The translations under genes were made by a program, and so were the position numbers. From the NCBI GenBank assembly GCA_947184155.2, contig CAMXCT020001550.1, positions 69,501 to 133,500 on the forward strand: a stretch of DNA of 64,000 nt, given 5' to 3'. Shown here piece after piece: positions 10,141-19,281 of this stretch; positions within the stretch are counted from its first letter, which is position 1, and each line of letters opens with the position of its first letter. This stretch comes from Cladocopium goreaui (taxonomy: Eukaryota; Sar; Dinophyceae; Suessiales; Symbiodiniaceae). Below the pieces are notes generated by a model. The model did no database searches and was not told the origin of the DNA. It saw nothing but the letters and a program-made list of their open reading frames with translations.

Positions 10141-12372
10141 TCACTGTTTTTTTTTTGTTTGTGGTTGTGCGCCTCCGATTCCCCTCCCGCCCCTCTTCCC
10201 TTCTTCTTCTTCCCCTCCGGGTCGTGCTCTTGTGGTTGGGACCCTTTCTGCCGGAAGTAAGTTTTTGTGTTTTTTTGTTTTTTTTGGGGATGCAGAACTT
10301 CTTTGGTGGCTTCTTGCAGCTTCAGATCTTGCTGGCGTGGTGGGCACGCAGCTGAGTGCGTCGTCGTCGTCCGCGGGGATACCCGCTGGGAAGTCCTCGG
10401 CTTGGTCGCCAAGTAGGTCTTCCAGCTGGGCTGCGGCTTGCACGACTAACCCATCTTGGTCAACGTTTTGACCGTCTTCTGCCAGTGTCGGATGTTCTTC
10501 CTCTGGGGGTTCTGATGCCAGCGCGGTGGGACCCGCTGCGGCTGGCGCTGGGAGTGCCACTGGCTGTGACAGCTCTCTGTTGATCTTGTGCCTCATCCCG
10601 TCGCGGGGTTGCCAAGGAATTCCTTTCATGTCGTTCATCAACTCTTGACTGGTCTGTGATTCCTTTGGCAGTCTTCTCACCGATCTCACGGCGATTGCCC
10701 CAGACGACGTGCCGAGCACATTGCTGTCGTCTCTGTCCAGCTTACCTAGCCATATGCCTTTGATCCACCTTCGCTGCATCTTGCCCCTCGGGGTCGGTAC
10801 TTTTCCTAGAACTACTTCGCCTAGCATGGCGACTGGGTGTGAGTAGTCGCTGCCAGTTGTCAGGCGGTAGGGCGTGAGCCCATCTTTTCCTCTCACATGG
10901 AAACGTGCTATCAGCCATGCCGCGTGGCGCACAAGCCACGGTGTCAAGTTGCTGGACACGTCCAAGGAAGGATACCGCTTCCTGACGTCGAGCCATAAAG
11001 CTCGGATTTGGCTTGCTACAAACCCATTCATGGATTCCACAGCTCCTTGTGATTGGTGCTGCTTGGGCGGAGACTCCCGCACAGAGGCTCGGCTGGATCC
11101 AACATGTCTTTGGATTGACTCAGCCAGTGCTCTGATTGAGGGCTCGCCATCATGCTGCAGAATAACTTTGCTGTACCCAAGGTTCTTCAGGTAGAGGTCC
11201 ACATTTTGCAGACAGTACCTGGACTGGGCTATCTCGGTTGACTTGTTGGGAAGTTGAAGTGCCAGCGGCCAACCTGTCACCGTGTCAGTCAGACACAGGA
11301 TTGTGACCAGCCTTGACTCATCTTCAACCTCTTCCTCCTTCTCAGGAGAGAGAAAGAAATAATCCATTTGGATCAACCCTGTTCCCTCACGCGTTGAGGA
11401 TTGATCCCTCCTATGCCAATCTTGTTTGGCCTTACCCGACACGCACTCTTCACACCATGGTTGAAACGGTAGGTGTGTAAGGCGATGGGATTCCACCTGC
11501 GCCTCAGTGGGGCTTATGGGTTGTGACAACCCCTCTGGCTCCACAGGTGGCGGGGTTTCCGCTTCTTCCTCCAGGTCTGCCAAGAGACCGGGGTCTTGTT
11601 CCAGAAGCTCCTTGGCCTTTCTCACTTCTTCTTCACGCCTGGCATATTCTTGCACTGCCTCGGCTTCTTCATCCTCTTGCATGGCATAGGCTTCAACTGC
11701 CATTGCATCTTCATCGATGGCTGCCACCTTGCCATGTCTGGTGGTAGGTTGCTCCAACTCTTCAAACGGAAGGAGAAACTGTTTGCCTTGCCTGGCAAAC
11801 GTGGCTTTCCTGCCATCTGCCCATTGGATGTAGCAGTTGTCACTTTCAAAGTGGACACTGGCTCCAATGTCCAATGCCCTGTTGACTGACAGGATGTTTT
11901 CGTTCACACCTTCAACCACCTGGAAGGTGACTTGAGCTTCTTCTTTGAGCTTGTCTCCAAGCCTGAGCTGAGGGCGGATTTCCCCGCACGCCTTCAGTGG
12001 AGTGTCATCCACCGTGTATAGTTCCTCAACGGCGTTGGGGTCCAAGAGAGCACTTGGAAAAGCCTCAGGTCTACAGACTGAAGAGCAGGCTCCTGTGTCC
12101 ACCAGCAGTGTGCCTCTGCTGGCAACCTTGGCCACTCGTGCAGTGTCACTTCTTTGGAAGACTTGAAGTGCCCATACCCTGGTGCCTTGAAACGTTTCGT
12201 GTGGCTCATGCAGGAGCTTCCATTTCTTTCTGAACTCCTTGCAATCCCAGGCGTTGGACTCTTCATTCCACTGCCACGTTGACCTAAACGTGTAGCCAGG
12301 ATACTGTGACCCTGGTGTAGCATACTTTCGTGTGGCACCATTCTTGCCTTTCACCACAAACAAGAGCCGCAC
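10141..12372 (-). CDS. element B: protease-integrase polyprotein
   Basis: 743 residues in one open frame. The protease site LLVDTGACSSVC keeps the D-T-G triad near residue 92. A long acidic linker leads to the integrase: zinc block HRLTHLPFQPWCEEC, then DDE residues in LIQMDYFFL, ILQHDGEPSI and GAVESMNGFV. The C-terminus becomes Ala/Pro/Glu-rich and stops just after a run of ten A (minus strand, about 10147-10156). There all three frames meet stops before RT resumes, so RT is uncoupled. It overlaps the gag frame by a few bases in the -1 register at 12372-12381, which would allow, but does not prove, frameshifted expression. Confidence 0.88.
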   Translation of the reverse strand: MRLLFVVKGKNGATRKYATPGSQYPGYTFRSTWQWNEESNAWDCKEFRKKWKLLHEPHETFQGTRVWALQVFQRSDTARVAKVASRGTLLVDTGACSSVCRPEAFPSALLDPNAVEELYTVDDTPLKACGEIRPQLRLGDKLKEEAQVTFQVVEGVNENILSVNRALDIGASVHFESDNCYIQWADGRKATFARQGKQFLLPFEELEQPTTRHGKVAAIDEDAMAVEAYAMQEDEEAEAVQEYARREEEVRKAKELLEQDPGLLADLEEEAETPPPVEPEGLSQPISPTEAQVESHRLTHLPFQPWCEECVSGKAKQDWHRRDQSSTREGTGLIQMDYFFLSPEKEEEVEDESRLVTILCLTDTVTGWPLALQLPNKSTEIAQSRYCLQNVDLYLKNLGYSKVILQHDGEPSIRALAESIQRHVGSSRASVRESPPKQHQSQGAVESMNGFVASQIRALWLDVRKRYPSLDVSSNLTPWLVRHAAWLIARFHVRGKDGLTPYRLTTGSDYSHPVAMLGEVVLGKVPTPRGKMQRRWIKGIWLGKLDRDDSNVLGTSSGAIAVRSVRRLPKESQTSQELMNDMKGIPWQPRDGMRHKINRELSQPVALPAPAAAGPTALASEPPEEEHPTLAEDGQNVDQDGLVVQAAAQLEDLLGDQAEDFPAGIPADDDDALSCVPTTPARSEAARSHQRSSASPKKTKKHKNLLPAERVPTTRARPGGEEEEGKRGGRGIGGAQPQTKKKQ

Positions 12373-13169
12373 TAACCCATACTAGGTGTGATCACGACGT
12401 ATGCGAGTGGTATGCCGGTACCAATGCCGCTGTATACCTTGGTGTTGGGATCAGGGTCGTGCCATCCAGGTTGGTCTCGATAGGCAAAAATTGCTTCCAA
12501 CTTGGATACAAGAGATTCCTTTGCCAAAATGGCATTGCCAGTAGAGATTCCTCCACCTTCTGGTATGGCCAAAATGGTTTTTGGTGAAACATGGCGGTGT
12601 TGCCCGCTGCTGGTGGCCTTGACCATGAGAAGTCGGTGTTCCCCGATCATTCCAACGTTCTTCCCTTTGTTGCAAGTGGTCGTGGATGGAAGGGTGATTA
12701 CACTTTGACCACCAACTTGAGATGCAGATGGCCCTGCAAAGATCACTGACGCATTGTCTTCAGTGATACCTGCAACTCCTTTCTTGCCCTTCCCCTTTGG
12801 TTGGCCTTTTGAGTTGAACCAACACTTCTCAATGGTACGGCCGGTTTTCCAGCATATGGCGCAACGATCCTTCTCCTGTTGACCTTTGCCACCTTTGTTG
12901 TTGTGGCAGTCTTTCCCTTTTCCTTTGGCCTCTTTTCCTTTGCCCTTCTTATTATCCTTTCCCTTGCCATCTTTTCCTTTCCCCTTTCCTTTGCCATCAC
13001 CGACAAGGCTGATGTCCATGGCATCTGGATCTCTTGTGCGTGCGGCGGCTCCCGCATACGCGGCTGATGGCCTCCAAACCTGCTTTGCTTGCAGATAGGA
13101 CACCACCAGCTCACGCACAGACTGATACGTGGAAAGGGTTCCAATGTGCATGGAAAGGTGTTGCTTCAA
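12372..13169 (-). CDS. element B: gag C-terminal part with nucleocapsid knuckle
   Basis: The frame begins in capsid sequence (SVRELVVSYLQAKQVWR), passes a highly basic Gly-Lys tract (GKGKGKDGKGKDNKK) and reaches the knuckle CAICWKTGRTIEKC. That spacing fits C-X2-C-X4-H-X4-C but with Arg in place of His. The His-to-Arg change may impair zinc binding. It overlaps the capsid frame at 13166-13169, so a small frameshift separates capsid from nucleocapsid in this copy. Confidence 0.75.
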   Translation of the reverse strand: MKQHLSMHIGTLSTYQSVRELVVSYLQAKQVWRPSAAYAGAAARTRDPDAMDISLVGDGKGKGKGKDGKGKDNKKGKGKEAKGKGKDCHNNKGGKGQQEKDRCAICWKTGRTIEKCWFNSKGQPKGKGKKGVAGITEDNASVIFAGPSASQVGGQSVITLPSTTTCNKGKNVGMIGEHRLLMVKATSSGQHRHVSPKTILAIPEGGGISTGNAILAKESLVSKLEAIFAYRDQPGWHDPDPNTKVYSGIGTGIPLAYVVITPSMG

Positions 13170-13942
13170 GTAAGGACCACAGCTCTTTTGTCTTCATCAC
13201 TGATGGCCTTACTGGGACCATATTCGGCCTCATATTTGTCAAGGTCAGCTTCCCACTCTTGGAGTGCCGCTGAAAACTCTGCTTCCTTTGCAGGAAACTT
13301 GGGACTGAGCAACGAGCGCCGCCAGATCAAACTCTTGGAGTGATTGTCTGGGGCCATTTCACGCCACAACAGTCTCCAAAACTCAAAACCATTTTGGTCT
13401 CGAATGCCACGGGCAATCTTACTTGCCACTGCCAATTCTTGAGTCCACGAGTTCAGCATTGCAAACAATTGCCTCCCTCGGGATTTGGCTTCATCAGTCA
13501 TATCGACTGGATCCACAAAACTGGTGAGCTTGCGTGCATTGTCCAAGTCTGCTGGAAAGTTTTCGTCCAGCAAAGCCAAGTATGTTTCTACTTGGAAACT
13601 GAACCGTTCCCATTGGTCTCGATCCTTTAAGGATTGAGGCTGCTTCACAGACTTGAGCACGTCAATATGATTGACCGGCTTACTGCTTCCGGCGGGTGTT
13701 CCCGCGCTCTGGAGCGGGGGAACTTGCCCTTGGGCGACGCCTACGTTCGCGGTCTGCTGCAAGGATTGCTGCAATAGTGCCATAACGCCTGTCAGGCGCT
13801 GGTCCAGCTCTTGCTTTTCCTGCTGCAGCTGGGCGTTCTGTTGCGCCTGGCTCTGATGGGCGATATTCAGCGCTTGCATCTGACTCGCTAGAGCATCCAT
13901 CCTCAGCTGCATTTCGCCGATGACCTGTTGTGGGTCTGTCAT
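13166..13942 (-). CDS. element B: gag capsid-like protein
   Basis: 258 residues starting at an ATG (MTDPQQVIGEM). The N-terminal third is a Gln-rich coiled coil (SQAQQNAQLQQEKQELDQRL). The rest has the helical capsid pattern of copia gag (LKDRDQWERFSFQVETYL, then NGFEFWRLLWREM). Copia gag packages the element RNA into cytoplasmic particles. The first 60 codons overlap another open frame (13680-14234). Confidence 0.8.
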   Translation of the reverse strand: MTDPQQVIGEMQLRMDALASQMQALNIAHQSQAQQNAQLQQEKQELDQRLTGVMALLQQSLQQTANVGVAQGQVPPLQSAGTPAGSSKPVNHIDVLKSVKQPQSLKDRDQWERFSFQVETYLALLDENFPADLDNARKLTSFVDPVDMTDEAKSRGRQLFAMLNSWTQELAVASKIARGIRDQNGFEFWRLLWREMAPDNHSKSLIWRRSLLSPKFPAKEAEFSAALQEWEADLDKYEAEYGPSKAISDEDKRAVVLT

Positions 13943-15169
13943 CGCGTTCTTCTTCGGGCCTTTCGTCCACGACCTCAGTGGTCAATGGAGGCTTCGGTTG
14001 TTGGCTTGATTGGCTCAAAGCCCCTTGGATTTGGTCACACAAGTCCAATGCCTTACTCAGCTCGGCCTCAACTGCTGGGCCTTTGCTGTCGGCGGAGGAC
14101 CGCGCGGTGCTCCCCGCAACTCCCGCTGCGTACAGTGGGGGTGCTTGGAGACGACGCTGCTCCAGCCACTTGGTTTGGGCTGCTACAGCTTCTGCTTCTC
14201 GCCTGGCGGTTTCCAGGTCAGGGATCTCGCACACCTCGTAGCTGCTGTAGCTCGAGGGCGAATCTCCCCACTCAACTTCCGTCTCGTTGCCAGATTCTTC
14301 TGCTGGCGCGTCAGCTGCCGCGGCTGCGATCTCTTCTGGGGCGCCGGGCTTCGCTGATGTAGTGCTCGTCCGGTACCCTTGGAGGAGTGGGCACGCGAAC
14401 GGAGGAAGAAGCTGGTAGCTCCTCCTCTAGAACTTCTTCCAGTTCTTCTTCTGGAATGGGCTCTTGGGACTTGGCCTTTGTCTCGGCCCTGTCTCTTCGC
14501 CTGCGATCCTTCCGAGGGACCAGGCTTGCTTCAGCCTCTTCGTTCGCCTCTAAGGCTGCTTGGCCTGGGGGCGGGGCTGACCGCGCTCTCCTCTCGCTAG
14601 TGGACACCCGTGGGGGCCTACTTGGCTCGGGAGGAGCGGTGTCTCCTTGTTGCGGCTCTGTCTGAGTCGCTGCTTGCGCCTGTTGGGCTGCTAGCTCTGC
14701 CTGTCTTCGGCGTTCTTGTCCTCGATCGATCCGGCGCTGGGTCGCTGCAACGGATCGATGTCCACGACGATTCCTGTCTTGAGTGAATCGGCTATCTCTC
14801 CTTAGAGTTCGATTTGACCGGGCTGCCTCTTCCTGCCAGGTGGCGGCGGAGGACGCTCGGGAACGACGGTTCCAGCCTCTCGTCTCCGTAGAGGACGTTG
14901 GCTGCGTAGATCGGGCTCGGCTGTCCCAATCCCCGTTGTCCTGCCAAGAGCGGTCGTACCACTGGTCTTGGCTTTGCCAGCTTCGATCCCACCAACTGGA
15001 GGATCTATTCCACGGATCTACGTGATCCTGTCCTGAGGACGTCGTGTTGTTGGGGTTTACCACGTGCCTTGACCCGCTGGGATTGGCGATGTCGATCTCG
15101 GCCTTAGCCGGCGGATCGACCCGCACTGAACCTTGGAGCGGAGGGTCTACCCTCACAGCTCCGCTACCA
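13680..15169 (-). other. element B: extra 5' coding region between LTR and gag
   Basis: Two long frames, 14311-15174 (Arg/Ser/Gln-rich, e.g. RTLRRDSRFTQDRNRRGH) and 13680-14234 (extending upstream in frame to about 14345, rich in Glu/Ala/Ser), fill the 1.2 kb between the primer site and the gag ATG. A single frameshift near 14345 would join them, and the second runs into gag in another register. This may be a long gag N-terminus damaged by frameshifts or a separate accessory ORF. It resembles no family I recognise. Confidence 0.5.
15156..15169 (-). promoter_or_regulatory. primer binding site of element B
   Basis: Directly after the 5' LTR the minus strand reads TGGTAGCGGAGCTG. This resembles the initiator-Met tRNA 3' end complement (TGGTATCAGAGC) used by Ty1/copia elements. 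Confidence 0.75.
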
Positions 15170-15390
15170 TGCAAACAGCGAAGTTACACGGTGGGTGCGT
15201 ATTGGGCTCAAAAAACACAGGTGGTGACAACACAGTACTGTTGACTCGGTCACCTCACTTTTTCCTCGAGTAGCACGGATGTGCTAAAAAGGGGCTGCGG
15301 TCACGTCAAGTGTCTTACATGACATGCCATCTCTACTCCTAGCTAGCTACTTAGTTCTGAACTAGGTGTTTTACCCCTAGCAAGTTGCCA
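15170..15390 (-). repeat. 5' LTR of element B
   Basis: 221 bp and nearly identical to 7067-7286. It should hold the element's promoter; no motif is obvious. The outer edge abuts the CATTT duplication at 15391-15395. Confidence 0.96.
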
Positions 15391-15395
15391 CATTT

Positions 15396-15940
15396 GCAAT
15401 TCGATCAACTTCCATAGGTGCAGGTCCATTGTTGTTGTTGGTCTCGGCAATGGGGTTCAGCGACTTGAGAACTGCTTCCGTGGTCCATTACTTGGATGCC
15501 TAGTTCTGAATAGCCTCCTTCAACTGTCCGTAGCTTGTAGAATCACCAACAGTGAGTTGTAGATGTTCATGTGGTCGATTTTCTGTGCACCTGATGAGGG
15601 TTGCCGATTTCAGTTCATCTGGATAGGTTTGTCCAGAAAGTTCTTCAAATTGGGCCACCAACGACTCGTAGTTGAGAATAGTTTCCATTGCTGCTTTGTT
15701 CGAAGGAAAGCTTGGATAGCCAGCCAATGCGTGTGCAACTGCCACACTACGTTGACGACTAGCGGGGTTATATTCTGTCACCGAAAAAACGCCAAAGTCA
15801 GAATCCATTTTTATTGTTTTCCCCAATCTTCGAACCAAACCCCTCTGAGGTAGGAGGTAAGAATGGGATAGAATTTGACTGAAACACGTTGAGACCTGGG
15901 GTCTCCAAAGGATAGCCAGCTGCAGAATCCAAACTTCCAA
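15396..15940 (-). pseudogene. element A: gag capsid middle part
   Basis: The frame 15500-15940 contains NPASRQRSVAVAHALAGYP, AAMETILNYESLVAQFEEL, YPDELKSATLIR and TSYGQLKEAIQN, the helical blocks of dinoflagellate copia gag. Two in-frame stops (TAG, TAA) follow at about 15500-15488. The frame then goes on to the PMEVDR block typical just before the basic nucleocapsid tract, which resumes at 7066 across element B. Confidence 0.72.
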
Positions 15941-15951
15941 GCTGCAAAACT

Positions 15952-16353
15952 ATGTGGGTCGAGCCACTTGGGCCGTGCTGCAAGGACATCTTCAAGGAGC
16001 AGATCGAAACAGAAACAACTTGGAGTACGAAGGTGTCAAACGAGATTGCAGTTGAAAACCTGTTATTTGTTTCATGGGCTTATCACAGCCAAGCAATGCA
16101 AGGAGGTGAACAAGCCTTTCTGCAAAGGATGTCAGCGCTAGCAGAAGCAGCCTCAGCAGCTGAAAAGGTGCTGAACCTCATGGCTACCAGTGGAAGTGGT
16201 GGTAGCAGTGGATCAGCTGGTGATGTAGCACAAGCTGGACTTTCAATGGCTTCGAGAGTTTTGAAGAACCCGGACTGCTTCACAGGGGATGCGCCAACAT
16301 ACATGCCACCAAACCCACAGTCCAGCAGCACCACATGTGGTTCACGGTCATGA
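15952..16353 (+). other. element A: inverted gag N-terminal segment
   Basis: On the plus strand, opposite to the surrounding element, a 133-codon frame has a helical Ala-rich stretch (FLQRMSALAEAASAAEKVL), a Gly/Ser linker and GLSMASRVLKNPDCFTGD. That block is like the start of the capsid in copia gag, where a hydrophobic helix leads into a PD/PE-x-F motif. It seems to be the missing N-terminal gag of element A turned around in place, a second inversion in the same element. Confidence 0.5.
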
Positions 16354-17151
16354 GGTCCATGAACTTCTCCTGAACACCTTCACCAATGCCATCCACGCAG
16401 CACCCATCGTCGCATAGGAAATGGAATTGTAGCTCAGCACGATGTCATTCATCAGCACAAAGAGCTCGCCAAAGAAGTCCATGATGTGCGTGTTCACCAA
16501 TGCCACGCACGCCTTCCAGGGTCCAAAGCTCTTTCTCCAGGTTGAGTTGTGTGGGGTTGCCAACTCAATGCATTGTTCTCCATGATCATCGCACCATTGC
16601 ATCTTGATCAGGTTGAACTCCATTTCACAAGCACCAAGTTTTCCGTCTTGTCTGCTGCCATGGATTTGAATTTCGGTTGCTTCAATTCTTGACACACGTG
16701 TCTCACACGCCCGTAATGCTTGAACTCCTGGCAAACAAACTTCCATGTCTTCTCCAGGGGTCTTCTCCTTGATGTCCACCATGAAGCCTCGAACGCCATC
16801 ATCTTCAGCAAAAATCTCACTTGCAGGGACTCGAACTCCGCAGTTATGTGGAAAACCTTTGCCTTTCTCGTACGCCCCAAGGACTTGAACCCTAGGTACA
16901 TTCCACCAGGCAAGCATGTCGGCACCATCCACCTCCAGCCGCCTTCCATCGGCTATTCCTTCTGCTGCATGGGTCATTGGCGCCCATCTCGAATTTCTGC
17001 CCCCAGAGCTTATGATCTCCAGGTTTGGGTCGGAGCATCCATTGCTGAGCCACGCAGCGTCCATCATGTCATAGTGCTCCATGTGGTTTTCCCAGTCCCA
17101 GCTGCCACCAGCGCCCATCACCATCGCCATCGCGATCAGCATAGAGCGCAT
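16348..17151 (-). CDS. element A: extra ORF between primer site and gag, possible secreted or membrane protein
   Basis: The frame is open from inside the 5' LTR (17283), but ATG at 17151 gives 267 residues with a signal-like start (MRSMLIAMAMVMGAGG). Several Cys are spread through the middle (GCSDPN, HNCGVR, RACETR, GACEMEF, QWCDDHGEQC). The end is hydrophobic (ACVALVNTHIMDFFGELFVL and YATMGAAWMALVKVF). The position is odd, since copia elements normally start gag here. It may be an acquired host gene or an env-like protein; I recognise no family. The full length is intact although the rest of the element is decayed. Confidence 0.55.
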   Translation of the reverse strand: MRSMLIAMAMVMGAGGSWDWENHMEHYDMMDAAWLSNGCSDPNLEIISSGGRNSRWAPMTHAAEGIADGRRLEVDGADMLAWWNVPRVQVLGAYEKGKGFPHNCGVRVPASEIFAEDDGVRGFMVDIKEKTPGEDMEVCLPGVQALRACETRVSRIEATEIQIHGSRQDGKLGACEMEFNLIKMQWCDDHGEQCIELATPHNSTWRKSFGPWKACVALVNTHIMDFFGELFVLMNDIVLSYNSISYATMGAAWMALVKVFRRSSWTS

Positions 17152-17210
17152 CGTGGAAAAAATTGTTGCACTTCTCGATTTGCTGCGTGGTAGCATCATC
17201 GCCCTGGGCA

Positions 17211-17224
17211 GGGCTTTGCTACCA
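17211..17224 (-). promoter_or_regulatory. primer binding site of element A
   Basis: Minus-strand TGGTAGCAAAGCCC follows the 5' LTR directly and matches the Met-tRNA-type site of element B at ten of the first twelve positions or better. It independently supports the LTR call at 17225-17350. Confidence 0.75.
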
Positions 17225-17350
17225 TCTGAAAACGCTCGGACTGTCTTTTCCACAGCTACTCGAACCACTGGTACTAGCGGCATGTGCAGTTGTCACATCT
17301 GATATGAACAGATACTACACAGGTGTTGCAGGGTTAGCTAAAAAATCACG
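17225..17350 (-). repeat. 5' LTR of element A
   Basis: 126 bp, the direct repeat partner of 810-935 with 11 substitutions and no gaps. It is bounded outside by GTATT (17351-17355) and inside by the primer site. Confidence 0.9.
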
Positions 17351-17355
17351 GTATT

Positions 17356-17960
17356 GCTCAGAGGGGGTGGCGGTTTCGATCCTTCATGAAAATAAAATGA
17401 GTCAAGATCCTGTTCTTTATATTGGCCAAACGGGGTGGCGTTTTGGATCCCTCAAAAATCAGCGGACTATACCCACCAATGTATTGTTCAGAGGAAGTGG
17501 CAGTGTTGCGCCCCCATGAAGATAGGTTGAAATTAAGACCTTATCCAATATATTGACCAGAAGAGGTGGCAGTTTCGATCCCTGATTGCAAGAGGTTTAG
17601 GTTATTATGCACATCATGTATTGTTCATTCAATATAATGGCCAGAAAGATAAACATGTGTATAAAACTGCTACCCCCTCTGGCCAACATATGGGACAGGA
17701 TTCTAACTTCAACTTAACTTCAGGAGGGATCAAAACTGCCACACCCTCTCAGCAAGACATGCGTGGGCATAGGAACCCAATCTTATTTCCATAAGGGGTC
17801 AAAATTCCCACCCCCCTGGCCAACATATTGAACAGGATCCTAACTTCAGTTTATCTTCATGAGCGATCACAACTGCCACTTTCTTCGGCCAATTTTTGAG
17901 CAGAATTTTTTTTCAAATTTTCATGAGGGATCCAAAAAACCAGCCCCTCTGAGCAATACG
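17356..17960. repeat. dispersed repeat family R1, right part
   Basis: Several copies of the GATCC(C/T)TCATGAAGAT...TATTGGCCAGA...GGTGGCAG unit occur first in plus orientation (17356-17600) and then in minus orientation (about 17660-17960). They form a large imperfect inverted arrangement around 17630. No coding potential. Confidence 0.8.
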
Positions 17961-18454
17961 TTCGTGGCCATGGTCCGTTGAACTTTAAACGAATAAATTA
18001 CAAAATAAACAGTAAACAGATTGCGGCGGGCAAAGGTGCCAGGATCCCATGGGGACAGGGAAAGCAGGGAGACTGGGGCAGGTTTTTTTGAGGACAGGGA
18101 GGGAGGATGGGACGACAAAATTCATGGTATCACGTTCATAGGGTAGCATGATCATGGTGGAACACTGTCTGAAGCGTCACTTTGGAACACAACCATTTTT
18201 TTAGCCTTTGATTGGAACAGAAAATGATACACATCATCAAAACACTGCCAACCACAAAGGCATGAGATTTACTGACAGGCGCACTACTTTGGAAACGTGG
18301 CGCGTTCCAAAGCGAGGCCAAGACCAAAAAAAGGTCTCCTATGAAAATTGTCGTCGTTAGAAAGCAAACCCTCCTCAAAATAAGCACCCTCACTCACTTG
18401 CACACCCAAGAGCAAAATGTCATCCATCTGCGCACCCTGATCATCTCTCATTCA

Positions 18455-18925
18455 TGTTCCAGTGGGGTGGGGCGGGATGGGGTGGGGTGCGGTAATAACG
18501 TTCATGTTCCCGCGCAGACACGGGCACAGCAACCTCATCATCTTCCTTGCCCTCCTGCAGACACAGGCGCTGCTGTTTCATGATCAGTTAATGGAGGGGT
18601 GGAGTGGAGTGAGGTGGGGTGAAACAATAACGTTCATGTTCCTGTGCACACACATGCAACACACTCTCATCGTTTTCTGGTTGTCCCTGCAGAAAGCATG
18701 CACTTGCCTCTGTACATGATCTTTAGCGGAGGGGGTGGGGTGGGTGGGGTGGGGTGGGGTGGGGTGGGGTGGGGTGGGGGTGTGGTGGGGTTGGGGGTGG
18801 GTGGGTGGGTGTGGTGGGGGGTGGGGTGGGGGTGGGGTGGGACAATAGCGTTCATGTTCCTGCGCACGCACGGGCACAGCAACCTCATCATCTTTGCTGC
18901 TGGCCAGCAGACACAGGGCTGTTGA
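18455..18925 (+). repeat. three tandem units with a long (GGGGT)n tract
   Basis: A unit with GTTCATGTTCC(C/T)GCGC...CACGGGCACAGCAACCTCATCATC...AGACACAGG recurs at about 18495, 18630 and 18850. Units are separated by GGGGT runs, the longest at about 18732-18842. That tract has dozens of G3-G6 runs and should form G-quadruplexes. The Gly/Trp/Val and Pro/His ORFs through it are artefacts. Confidence 0.85.
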
Positions 18926-19075
18926 ATGATGATGATGATGATGATGCTGATTATGATGATGACGATGATGAGGAGGAGGATGGCAAAGAATAAGAAGAAA
19001 AAACATGACGATGATGATGATGATGATCATGATGATCATGATGATCATGATGACGATGATGATGATGATGATGAT
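18924..19075. repeat. GAT/ATC microsatellite
   Basis: Imperfect (GAT)n with GATCAT interruptions, directly after the G-rich repeat. Simple sequence only. Confidence 0.92.
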
Positions 19076-19099
19076 GTAGATGTATGGACTTAGACGGGG

Positions 19100-19195
19100 A
19101 TGAAGATCGTGATGATCAGGCGCGTTCCAAAGCGATGCTTGAAACCGCGTTCCAAAGCGACGCTTTTGAACGCGTTCCAAAACGAGGGCCTAACC
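19100..19195 (+). repeat. short direct repeats GCGTTCCAAAGCGA
   Basis: GCGTTCCAAA(G/A)CGA occurs three times within 75 bp here, and once near 18300. It looks like a small degenerate tandem repeat next to the microsatellite. Confidence 0.6.
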
Positions 19196-19281
19196 CGTTC
19201 ATAGTGGTAGCCGTCCGCCAATATGCTCAATTTGATGCCATATATACAGCGCAAATGCGACGTCAAGTAGTCGGAGTTGCT

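Larger units (their letters stand above)
7067..15390 (-). mobile_element. element B: young Ty1/copia retrotransposon nested in element A
   Basis: Two near-identical LTRs (7067-7286, 15170-15390) with TG...CA ends bound an 8.3-kb element. CATTT is duplicated at 7062-7066 and 15391-15395. A Met-tRNA-type primer site follows the 5' LTR and a purine tract precedes the 3' LTR. The minus-strand order is extra 5' ORFs, gag, protease-integrase, RT-RNase H and a membrane-anchored C-terminal extension. It interrupts element A gag, and A's frame resumes on the other side. The sequence looks clearly more GC-rich than the host DNA to the right. Confidence 0.96.
810..17350 (-). mobile_element. element A: old Ty1/copia retrotransposon carrying nested element B
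   Basis: The element runs on the minus strand from a 5' LTR (17225-17350) to a 3' LTR (810-935), flanked by GTATT duplications. Without nested element B (7067-15390) and its extra 5-bp duplication it is about 8.2 kb. Order on the minus strand: LTR, primer site, an extra ORF, gag, protease, integrase, reverse transcriptase, RNase H, acidic C-terminal ORF, purine tract, LTR. Integrase before RT is the copia order. The pol region is broken by stops, frameshifts and an inverted segment, so it is a dead copy. Confidence 0.92.

Noticed and set aside
10098..10412. Separate Lys/Gln-rich ORF at the end of element B integrase
   Set aside because: Alternative frame of the integrase tail and the A10 run, with no independent support.
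805..17355. The 126-bp direct repeat as a simple segmental duplication of host DNA
   Set aside because: The GTATT duplication, the primer site next to one copy and the purine tract next to the other identify the pair as LTRs.
18584..19180. ORFs of Gly/Trp/Val, Pro/His/Thr or poly-Ile/Met composition
   Set aside because: Translations of (GGGGT)n and (GAT)n simple sequence.
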